Source of the DNA: Lepisosteus oculatus
Taxonomy: Eukaryota; Chordata; Actinopteri; Semionotiformes; Lepisosteidae
Assembly (NCBI RefSeq): GCF_040954835.1
Contig: NC_090696.1
Location: 76,631,722 to 76,695,721 of the forward strand
DNA length: 64,000 bases
Reading direction: 5' to 3'
In this document: positions 56,001 to 64,000 of the stretch, piece after piece
Layout: every line of letters begins with the position of its first letter
Numbering within the stretch: position 1 is the first letter of the stretch
The notes under the pieces: generated by a model
Told to the model about the DNA's origin: nothing
What the model saw: the letters and a program-made list of their open reading frames with translations, nothing else
Database searches by the model: none
Program-made: the position numbers and the translations under genes

Positions 56001-59000
56001 GCAAGTTCGCATCTGGGAAAATCAGTGCTCTTGTTCTCGAATAACCAGAAAAATAACACATTTTCTTTCTCACAACAGATCTGTGTTTTTCATACTCACA
56101 CTATTACAGATTCCACCGATTTATCTGCTCTACGCTCCTGCTGTTACGTGAATTTCTGACTTTGTTTAGAAAGGGCACCCAGGAGACATGGGTGGAGCGT
56201 GGGTAGGTTTTGGAAAGGTAATCCTATATAAATATATATATATAAGTAAATGATAAATAAATATGATCATGGCAAGTGGAAGAAAAGAAGCAGCTCATCT
56301 GAGAGGTTGCCGGGACCAAGGGAAGGTTTGAGAGTGTTTCTGCGGTGTGGACCTGCTGCACTCGCAGGAAAAGCAGAACTGACCGATAACACTGACGGCG
56401 ATGTCGACCACAGTGGATGACTGAGCGGTGGGCACGTGAGACGGGTTCAGGACCGTCTGCAGCGTGAAGCCCTCGTCCTTCAGCATGTCGAGACGCGATC
56501 CGGACTCGGTGATCTCGGAGTCCCCCTGCGCCGTGGTCAGACCCTCTTTCTCCGGGTTGAACCTCGGCTTCTCGTACACCGCGTCGGGCTGGTACCTGCG
56601 GAGAAGAACCGCGATCTTGCCCTGCAGTCGCATTCAAGACGGCACAACAGTCGTGATGCTGTGGGGTTGAGCATTAATAAGCCCAAATCCTCTTCCCCTT
56701 TTCAAAGCGCTATATAAATAAGGTTTGTTATTATAAACTGCTTCCTCAAACTCAGTATCATATTCTCATTACAACCAGGTAGCGCTTTGCACTCAAGTCC
56801 ACATTCAAGGGTGTGTTCCAGGTGCCTGCCTGTCACGAACCGCATTCCTAGAACCACCTCACACCGCCACACACACCCACTAATTAATCAAGTGTCATTC
56901 CTCACATTCTTCCCTATTTACACCCTCTCACGAGTGGGAATGACCCTGGGCTTTCTCTGGTGCGTTGCTTCAACTCTCGACCTTGTTTCCCCCTGCTCCT
57001 GCTTCGGCTTTGGCTCCGCCTTCTCGTCTCGGATTTGGATCCACTCGACCTGACTCTTTCGGCTACCCGACCTAGTTCTTCTGCCTCAACTATGACTTTT
57101 GCCCTTTGCCTTTGGGATGTGGACGCCAATCGGTAGCAATAACCCCTCAGTCTCAGCGCCGCCATAGGGCCCAGCCCGGCGCACCTAACGCCCTCGCTGA
57201 CACTGCCCTGTCCCAGCTGGAGGGAGTGTCGCTTCGTAGAGGGCTGGAGACATGAGGGAGGGGCGCTGCAGGAGTCGTGACAGAAGTGCTGTCGCTTCGC
57301 TTCTCTTTCATGTGGCGGGCGATGGAAACATCTCTTCACTACATGCCTGTAATTCTGTTTCTGAGGATATCATATAATAACTGATCCCACCCGTGGCTAT
57401 AAAAGGACTGTCACTGCACTTTATTCTCTTCCGCTATGCAATTACCGTTTTTAAGTCCTATTTTAAGCAAATTAAATCACGGTTAACACACAGCCAACCC
57501 ATGGGGATGTAGAAATTTCTAAACACATTTCCACAAAACATAAACAGTTGTTAATAATATGGATAATCCTAAGGATGTTCTCACTGGCCGCTTTGATAAA
57601 GCATATCTATATCCCACATTTGAAACGTAGTGTAAAATGTAACGATACCCGTTACCCTTGAAAGCAGTGTCTCATCTGCCTACCATGAAGCTGTGTGGTG
57701 GACATACTTCAAACTCCACCAGTATAGAAACAGACTTTATGATGTAGCTATATAATAATAATTAATAATTGCTTACACTTATATAGTGCTTTTCTGGACA
57801 CTCCACTCAAAGCGCTTTACAGGTAATGGGGACTCCCCTCCACCACCACCAGTGTGCAGCCCCACCTGGATGATGCGACGGCAGCCATAGTCCACCAGAA
57901 CGCTCCCCACACAACAGCTCTCAGTGGGGAGGAGAGCAGAGTAATGTAGCCAATTCATAGAGGGGGATTATTAGTAGGCCATGATTGGTAAGGGCCAATT
58001 GGAAATTTGGCCAGGACACCAGGGTTACACCCCTACTCTTTTCGAGTTTCCTGGGATTTTTAATGACCACAGAGAGTCAGGACCTCGGTTTTACGTCTCA
58101 TCCAGAGGACGGCACCTGTTTACAGTATAGTGTCCCCGTCACTATACAAGGGCATTAGGACCCACAAGGACCGCAGGGTGAGCGCCCTCTGCTGGCCCCA
58201 CTAGCACCTCTTCCAGCAGCAACCTTAGTTTTTCCCAGGAGGTCTCCCATCCAGGTACTGACCTGGCTCACACCTGCTTAGCTTCAGTGGGTTGCCAGTT
58301 GTGAGTTGCAGGGTGATATGGCTGCTGCTATATGCACTGTTCTTGCTTCCTATGCTACATACTAAGATAATTTTAGTATGTAGTGTGTATTATGTCCTAA
58401 GGGTGCCTCAATACACGTTTTTAACTTTCTGACAAATGCATCCTTGGAAACATGCTGCAGTTATAGAAGGCAACCGCCAGGTGACACTGTTGAATCAATG
58501 TAGAAAATGTTGCAGTAGTTTATACAGGATTTACTGTCAGGAAGCCAGCACAAGACACTGAATGTCTCACTGGTTGAAAGCCACTTGGAACGAATTTGCA
58601 GACTGAGCTCAAGTGCACTGCTCATCTTTTTTGTGAGATGATGTGAGGGCAGAGCACCCACAGTAAATCAGGGTCTACACTGGCTGTAGTCGTACACCCA
58701 GTTGATTTTACCAGTCGATTGCAAGCCAGTGGGTTTTTCTGTGAAGGGGTTAATGTTGTGTTGGAAACTTCTGCCAGTGCGAAACGGGGTGAAATGAACA
58801 ACATGTTTTGCTCTCGTCACAAGATTTCAGCTGGCGCGCACATCACATTTATTCAAAAGGATTTAATCATAACTCTAATTCAATAATGTTTTCTTCTATA
58901 TGCATTCCAAGTCATGTCTGTCCTCTGGACATGAGTTCTGTTCGCCTAGATGTTCAGTTCCGGACTCTCGACTGGTTTTGGCCAGGACCAGAGAAACCCA

Positions 59001-62000
59001 GCTCACCTGAGAATGAGGACACAGGCTGCCACTAAGGAATACGCCAGGAGAGTGCCGATTGACATCATGTCAACCAAGGCCTTGAGGTCGAACAGGAAGG
59101 CCATGACCGCTGCCAGACACACAAGCACACAGACTGATAGGTCAGTGACTCTCTTTCTCCACCACGGCGTCAGGTTCGGCCCCGACGCTTCACTGAAATG
59201 CGTTTTAATAACAGGCATTTTTACACACCGAGAAATAGAGAGATCATACTCCCTCTAAGCAGATCGACAGGAAGGGGAAAAAACACTTTAAGCAATTAGC
59301 AGAATCTTTAACAATCCCATCACCCACAGTCTCATTAATAATAATACAGAATCAACCTGAAACTCCACAAAATGTCAAATATTCTTCATCTGGTATTTTC
59401 ACTCAATTGTATTTTGAGTTAAAAACATGTACAACTGTAAAAAATTAAAATAGTTCAAATGAAAATGTTAGTGACATTTATCCACCAAATCAGCTGTTGA
59501 TAGATATTTTGTCTTCTTCTTAACTATAAATCCTCTTAAAGATTTAAATTACTTGAAATTTGACTGTACTAGCTCATGAACTACATTTCCCCCTTTAAAA
59601 CTTGAGTATTTTCTTAATTTGTAGATTAAATGCTCAATTCAAATTGAGCATTTAAAAGTGATTAATGGAAAAAATGAGTCATGTGCTTTATAATCCCAAT
59701 CTTCTGAAGGCATAAAGCTTAATCCCCAACATAACAAGACAGTTAATAAACCTGTCACTTATCACAAGTAATTAGCCATTAACACAAAGTACGTAATCAG
59801 ACAATAAGTAAAGTCAGATGAGACGTGAGCCCACTGAAATCCAACATTTCACAAGCTGTGAAAAATCACCGTTGCGAGGGAACAGCGCAGAAGAGGACTG
59901 TCCCCTCACTGACGAACACGCAGCAGCTGCCAGTGGTCAGATCCGCTCCGCAAACCCCTGCCATCGAAATCTTAAAGTCCCGCTCAGGAACTCAGAAACG
60001 TTATTCGGGACGTGAGGGTAGCACTGTTGCGCTGAGGCTGACACAGTAGGCAAGGTTTTGAAAAAGCAATTGGAAATAATAATGAGAAATGTTGGAGATC
60101 AATAATAACAGCATTCACCGCTGCCCGAACAGGTAACACCAGAGACAGGCATTTCGGCAGCCGCAGGGAACAATTTTTCCGTGACACGGCTCTTTTTCAT
60201 GATCGGAATCGCAGCCGCTACATCCATCAGAAGAGGGCCCCAGCCAAAAAGGGGACACCACGTTTCGTCTTGGTTTTTTTCCACATTCCAATCTGCTCGA
60301 CGGTGAAATGCCGATCGCCAGTGACCTTCCTTTGCCAGAAAACAAAAATGCCCTACCCCCCCCCCCCTGAAGATTTTCGGAAAAAGTAAATTCACCTCTT
60401 CCCACAACGGCATGCAGCGTGTACGGAGGGGGGGGTCCCCAGTGAGGTCCGGGCAAGCACACGGACACCTCCAAAGCAGAAGCAAACACACAGAGTGTAG
60501 GGGGCTGAGGGGGTTCTTACCAGCAGTGACACCTGCTGCCATGGTGGCTGCAACAGGGGTCTGACGCTTACTCACTTTGGCAAGTAATTTGAACAGTAAG
60601 CCATCGCGAGCCATGGCGAACAGAATACGGGGCAGGGGGAACATGGACCCCAGCAGGCTAGAACAGAGAAATCCACATCTCAATCACACGCATCCGCCAA
60701 AACACGCCCCTCCCGCTGTGCAGATCGGAAAACGTGAAGCTACGGGGAAATGGCGGCGCCGTGGGGAGTGGCGTGGCGGGGCCTTCCCAGTCCTCGGCCT
60801 GCTCGCTCGGGATGCTCGACACGCCCCCCAAAAAAAGCCCTTCAGCTGCTTTGGCGCAGAAAGCAATGAAAAAGGTCATTCATTCAGTCAATGAGTTCAA
60901 TGAAGTAACTGGGAACACCATTAGAATGGAAATCAGGTGTGTCTAAAGACATGAGCGCCCAGGAAACTGAAATTAACAGACTAATGACGAGCAATTTAAA
61001 AAATAAATGATATGCTCGATTACAATACCGGTCTTGCGATAAGCGTGCCAGTTTGTTTCAGCACCAGGCCATTTATTTTAGTTCACGGTTCCCTCCACCG
61101 AGCCGTAATCTGCACAGCGTCTTTCTTCAAAGCACCTCTTTGCGAGAGTCCTCACCTGCGACTACACCAGAAGTCATGGTGGCAATAACTGGGGTCTTCG
61201 TCTTAGGATTGATTCGGGCTAACGCTGTGAAAAGCACCCCGTCCTTGGCCATAGCATAGATTACACGAGGCATTGGGAAAATGGAGCCAAGCAGGCTGGG
61301 TGAAGAGCAGAGACATGCACATGATGCTGATGTTAGAAGCAGGCCAAAAGTCCATATCCAAAAAAGCTGGTGGATGGGAAAATTAAATTAAATCCATTTA
61401 CTTTCTTTTTTGGGCTACATTCCTTGGAGCGAGCTTAAATTTTTAACAAATTAAATTCCCTTTTTTAAACAGTGTTCTTCATAAACAGCCTCCCCTCACA
61501 CTGATTTTTGTGAGCTTTAGAAATGAGGCATTAGTTGTACTGTGGTTGGTCCTGCTAAAGCCTGCTGTTAAATGCTTTTCAATGACCTAAAGATTCATAC
61601 GCTACAGTACAACCATCATGTTGCCGTTGGGTAACCACAGGTCATGCTCAGACAGATCACAATCACATCACAATCTTGTGCTTTAACTGAATTTTCATAC
61701 ATTTCCATTCCAGAGGACACAGCCCCAAACACCACGCCACACTGCTGCTGAGCTGACTAACAGGCCAAGCTGCAGTGTTAACTTTCAGTGTCTCGTTCAT
61801 CCGAATTTAAATGAATGACAGTTAAAGCCTTTGCACACGGAAGCCTGGTGTTTCGTATGAATAAAATCATAGCTCAAATGGATGCACTGTGGGTTCTACT
61901 TAAAGTGCTGGCCTATATAATAAAAGCCTTCTGAAGGCTACATGTGCCCCAAAAAAGAAAGTAAGACAAGGTGTGAAATCTCAACACACCTCTCGGTCAT

Positions 62001-63497
62001 ATCACATCAAAAACACACCATCACCGTCTTGTCAAAGAAACCAAGCATCCCACAATTACAATAAAAGGCATCCCACACCATGAGAAAGAAAATTACACTG
62101 GCAAGTTTTAAGACAACATGCATAGAGCTCAGCCTTTGGAATCAATCCATGACAGACATTTCATTATCACCAGTGTTACAGCTTTCACAGGCCCACGTAT
62201 AAATAATTATACCCTTAACCGAGGCTAAAATAACACAGCTCAAATTAGAAACACGCGAACTTGAACCAAACTTCACATTGCCAAATACAGCAGTTATTAA
62301 TATTCCTCACATTTTTTCCCCACATTTGGTTGGGTTTAAAGAAGAAAGGAACCGATGGTCAATTTTTATATTTTGATGTTTTTAGATTACCATCATACTC
62401 AAAATACTGGTTGTGTATGGAACTGATTTTCTGGGTTTAAGAAGCATAAAGGAAATCTAAAAACAATATTGTAAATGTTCATATCAATATTCTTTCTTCA
62501 GATTATTATCATACACAAAATACTAAATTTCATAAAACAAAGAGTATATAAAAAACCCCAGCAAACTCCTGAAGAACATCTAACTGGCTGAACCACTTAT
62601 GTAGTTGTGGTAGGAAACTAGTATCTATATCTACAGTATATATAAAATTGTCAAAATATTTTTAATTTTACCCTATCTATCCTCTTCAATACTTCACTAT
62701 ACTACAGTACTTCAACATCTGGAAGGGATATTTAGGTAATAATAACCATGCCAAACATTTTTTTCTGAATATAACTGAAGTGGGTCCTATTTACACATTA
62801 TCACGTCCTTGTCCAAACAAGATTGTACTCTGCACAGTCTGTTTCCCTCTTTGTAGTGGTTGTGCTGCAGTGTAGTGCAGGGATAAGTGCAGAACAAATG
62901 CAATCGAAGTTAAGAAAACTTCCAGCAAAAAAATCAGATTCTGAGACTAGCAGACTTCATGAGAAAGGGCCCTGTGAAAAGTAACATGCATCATCACTGT
63001 GGACATGAGAAAGTTCCCAATAGCAATAGGCAAATAATGAAAGTATTTTCGTGATATATATCAACCTGTCAAGCTCGAGGTTTAATCAAAATAAAGGGCC
63101 TGTAACAGCAGCGCTAAGCAGACTCTGACTGGGTTCAACCGCGCAGTTCATTTTCATTCTGACGTGTGCCGATAAACGCGGTTCTTTTTTTCATATCTTA
63201 AAAACGTGCACTGAGGAGCCACACGGGGAATCTGTGTGCAGACAGCACCTCAGATATGAAGGTCATTTGCTCACCTCGTCGACAGGGCACAAAGCGACCC
63301 CACGGCCACAACATACTTAGCCGGACCCCAGCCTACGTATTGGAAGGCTACGGGCAGGGGGCTCTTCTCATCCAGGAGGTAATACGGCATCATAAGGGTG
63401 AGAGCTGCCGAGACGCCGAAGTAGGCCAGGAAGCACACCAGCAGAGAGACGACGATGCCAATAGGTATGGCCTTCTGAGGGTTCTTCACCTCTTCAC
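52910..63497 (-). CDS. slc7a2: SLC7A2, cationic amino acid transporter 2 (CAT-2), C-terminal part
   Basis: Coding exons on the - strand: 63497-63275, then either 61295-61156 or 60657-60521, then 59109-59007, 56595-56384, 55792-55626, 53827-53719, 53091-52910. All phases fit. With the longer alternative exon the window gives 378 residues; the first ~280 lie past base 64000, consistent with ~658 in human. Blocks that identify CAT-2 include [84 protein letters not shown] and TWIRFSIWM. The protein is a multi-pass plasma-membrane carrier for arginine, lysine and ornithine, and supplies arginine to nitric oxide synthase and arginase. The C-terminal tail is cytoplasmic and acidic. Confidence 0.97.
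53092..53718 (-). other. slc7a2: SLC7A2 intron
   Basis: No feature was recognised in this 627-base intron. Confidence 0.55.
53719..53827 (-). CDS. slc7a2: SLC7A2 exon, late transmembrane helices
   Basis: The exon has 109 bases, with phase 0 in and 1 out, acceptor GTTTCCCAG and donor GTTG|GTAGGT. It encodes [36 protein letters not shown]. Human is VPFLPFLPAFSILVNIYLMV, QLSADTWVRFSIWMAI. Confidence 0.97.
53828..55625 (-). other. slc7a2: SLC7A2 intron with truncated SINE
   Basis: The 1.8-kb intron contains the truncated 5S-SINE-family copy at 54124-54442. Nothing else was recognised. Confidence 0.6.
54124..54442 (-). repeat. 5S-headed SINE family, copy lacking the 5S head
   Basis: It starts with a TAA-rich stretch, then GCTTACACTTATATAGCGCT, GGACACTCCACTCAAAGCGC, and continues to CTCTTTTCGAGAAACGCCCT. 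It matches the tail and body of 57749-58330 but stops before the 5S part, so it is 5'-truncated, as incomplete reverse transcription would leave it. Confidence 0.85.
55626..55792 (-). CDS. slc7a2: SLC7A2 exon, transmembrane region
   Basis: The exon has 167 bases, with phase 1 in and 0 out, acceptor ACTTGTGCAG and donor ATG|GTGGGT. It encodes [40 protein letters not shown] and [15 protein letters not shown]. Human ends LTIWRQPQNQQKVAFM. It holds two hydrophobic helices. Confidence 0.96.
55793..56383 (-). other. slc7a2: SLC7A2 intron
   Basis: This is AT-rich intron of 591 bases with a TATA-type short repeat near 56223-56246. No exon was recognised. Confidence 0.55.
56384..56595 (-). CDS. slc7a2: SLC7A2 exon, long loop
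   Basis: The exon has 212 bases, with phase 2 in and 1 out, acceptor CTCCGCAG and donor ATCG|GTCAGT. It encodes [20 protein letters not shown] to [12 protein letters not shown]. Human is RYQPGLSYDQPKCSPEKDGL to QSASLVSFLVG. Most of it is a polar loop, which is variable in the family. Confidence 0.95.
56790..57290 (+). repeat. Possible solo LTR or other repeat remnant
   Basis: The block is C/T-rich, with TGTCACGAACCGC near the left, CATTCTTCCCTATTTACACC, and a run of phrases such as CGACCTTGTTTCCCCCTGCT and TTCGGCTTTGGCTCCGCCTT. This resembles the transcribed part of fish Gypsy-type LTRs. No target-site duplication or coding part was found, so the assignment is weak. Confidence 0.3.
57749..58330 (-). 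repeat. 5S-rRNA-headed SINE (SINE3-like), full length, antisense
   Basis: On the + strand it starts with the ATAATAATTAATAATTGC tail, then GGACACTCCACTCAAAGCGC, a ~300-base body shared with 54124-54442, and ends with the 5S-like head as its reverse complement, including GGTCTCCCATCCAGGTACTG and GCTTAGCTTCAGTGGG. It is a complete copy lying in an SLC7A2 intron in the same direction as the gene. Confidence 0.87.
59007..59109 (-). CDS. slc7a2: SLC7A2 exon, conserved transmembrane block
   Basis: The exon has 103 bases, with phase 1 in and 2 out, acceptor TCTGGCAG and donor CTCAG|GTGAGC. It encodes [33 protein letters not shown]. The human sequence differs at about two positions. It is the common exon after the alternative pair. 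Confidence 0.97.
59110..60520 (-). other. slc7a2: SLC7A2 intron
   Basis: The 1.4-kb intron shows AT-rich sequence at 59280-59780 and a C-run near 60354-60368 with a G-run near 60425-60435. No exon was recognised. Confidence 0.55.
60521..60657 (-). CDS. slc7a2: SLC7A2 alternative exon, CAT-2A type
   Basis: The exon has 137 bases, with phase 2 in and 1 out, acceptor CTGTTCTAG and donor GCTG|GTAAGA. It encodes [40 protein letters not shown] and AGVTA. From memory this is the version with Arg in MARDG and without the extra Asn, which marks the low-affinity CAT-2A form. It starts and ends in the same phase as the exon at 61156-61295 and replaces it. Confidence 0.93.
60658..61155 (-). other. slc7a2: Short intron between the two alternative SLC7A2 exons
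   Basis: It is 498 bases with no recognised feature. Using both flanking exons in one mRNA would shift the frame, because each is phase 2 in and 1 out. Confidence 0.6.
61156..61295 (-). CDS. slc7a2: SLC7A2 alternative exon, CAT-2B type
   Basis: The exon has 140 bases, with phase 2 in and 1 out, acceptor CTTCACCCAG and donor GCAG|GTGAGG. It encodes [40 protein letters not shown] and TSGVVA. The [11 protein letters not shown] and KTKTP blocks are those of CAT-1 and the high-affinity CAT-2B form. It is one codon longer than its partner, at the Asn of INPK. It has Lys in MAKDG, where the human CAT-2B form has Glu. Confidence 0.93.
61296..63274 (-). other. slc7a2: SLC7A2 intron of about 2 kb
   Basis: AT-rich intron without a recognised gene or clear repeat. 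Several TATA-like low-complexity patches occur near 62600-62700. Confidence 0.55.
63275..63497 (-). CDS. slc7a2: SLC7A2 exon, most upstream in the window
   Basis: The exon has 223 bases, with phase 1 in and 2 out, acceptor CTCTCAG and donor ACGAG|GTGAGC. It encodes [40 protein letters not shown] to [14 protein letters not shown]. Human is nearly identical ([20 protein letters not shown]). The phase-1 start means at least one more exon lies past the window end. Confidence 0.97.
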
Positions 63498-64000
63498 CTG
63501 AGAGGAGCACAAGCATGCGTCAGAACAGGAGAGGAGCTGAAACTTAGAAAGTCACAAAGGAATGGAGCCCCTTGGGGCCTGTCGGGCCCGTCCCGTGGTT
63601 AGAGGCTAATTGATCGGAGCATCCGAGGGTATCGGCTGAACCGGCACGGCTGGGGGGCTTGTTCCGGACTCCCACAACCCTTTGCGTAAAGAAGTGCCTC
63701 CTGTTCTTTGGCTTGAAACGCTCTTCTGCATAGTGGTACTGCACTTCCGCCAGGATGAAACACTTTTTCTCCCTCTCTCTGGGGTGTCCCGATTCAGGTC
63801 GAATGCAGAATATACACTCGTCCTGACGCAAATTCATAACCCAGCTCTGTACTCATTCAGAATGGGGTTGGGCAGTTGCGGCTCTTTGGAAGTGGACTAT
63901 GTGTGTATTTCAGCCACTAGCAGAGATAAGACGCTGACAGACACATTTAGGACCCCCAGATCCCAGGTGGCAAAACAACTGACCTTTTTCTCCAATTTAA
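63498..64000 (-). other. slc7a2: SLC7A2 intron, continues past the window
   Basis: No coding exon is seen. It contains the antisense dispersed repeat copy at about 63560-63840. Confidence 0.55.
63560..63840 (-). repeat. Dispersed repeat copy, antisense (family of 30440 and 32205)
   Basis: Read on the - strand it has AGAACAGGAGGCACTTCTTT, ACGCAAAGGGTTGTGGGAGT and CCGATACCCTCGGATGCT, then ATTAGCCTCTAACCACGGGA and ends with GGCCCCAAGGGG. The order of blocks matches the + strand copies, making this the longest copy in the window. Confidence 0.6.

Larger units (their letters stand above)
56596..59006 (-). other. slc7a2: SLC7A2 intron with SINE and LTR-like sequence
   Basis: The 2.4-kb intron contains a full 5S-headed SINE (57749-58330) and a repeat-like block at about 56790-57290. 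Confidence 0.6.

Noticed and set aside
1..64000. CRISPR arrays, bacterial operons, phage or plasmid modules
   Set aside because: There are no regular short repeats with spacers, no ribosome binding sites and no dense gene packing. The sequence is intron-rich vertebrate DNA.

Overview
The window is vertebrate nuclear DNA, most likely from a ray-finned fish. It holds short exons with GT-AG boundaries, separated by long AT-leaning introns with fish-type SINEs (5S-rRNA-headed and tRNA-headed). A non-teleost such as gar or bowfin is my guess, but I cannot prove the species. There is no sign of bacterial, plasmid or viral gene organisation. All gene identities come from comparing translated exons with remembered vertebrate proteins, checked by reading-frame phase across every splice junction.

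Three protein-coding genes are present. (1) MTUS1 (microtubule-associated tumour suppressor 1, ATIP) lies on the + strand from before base 1 to a stop at 35976. The upstream large-exon part of the long ATIP3-like form is outside the window. Inside are one internal exon of the long form (1809-1916), an ATIP1-type alternative first exon (4533-4653), nine shared coiled-coil exons (14888-35976), and a candidate further alternative first exon at 21566-21619. That last exon would give an N-terminus starting MGCSGSKAC, suited to myristoylation and palmitoylation. (2) PDGFRL (platelet-derived growth factor receptor-like) lies complete on the - strand at 46531-40144, with six coding exons giving a secreted three-Ig protein of 360 residues. 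(3) SLC7A2 (cationic amino acid transporter 2, CAT-2) lies on the - strand from 63497 to its stop at 52910. Only the C-terminal ~378 residues are in the window; the N-terminal exons lie beyond base 64000. It keeps a tandem pair of alternative exons, CAT-2B-like at 61295-61156 and CAT-2A-like at 60657-60521. Their phases make them mutually exclusive.

Order and orientation (SLC7A2 and PDGFRL on one strand, converging tail-to-tail with MTUS1) match the human 8p22 arrangement as I remember it, so this is an ancient conserved block. The genes do not form an operon. MTUS1 works on microtubules and AT2-receptor signalling, PDGFRL is a secreted Ig protein, and SLC7A2 imports arginine and lysine.

Outside exons, the window holds three copies of a SINE with a 5S-rRNA-like head and a shared tail (47531-48090 +, 54124-54442 -, 57749-58330 -). 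It also holds tRNA-headed SINEs, a dispersed repeat with copies near 30440, 32205 and 63560, and a repeat that occurs once alone (12108-12192) and once as a 67-base inverted pair (17998-18162). The most interesting items are the SLC7A2 exon pair, where the CAT-2B-type exon has a lysine at a position where affinity-determining glutamate is expected, the new MTUS1 start exon, a GC-AG intron in MTUS1, and the inverted repeat with an imperfect hammerhead-like core.
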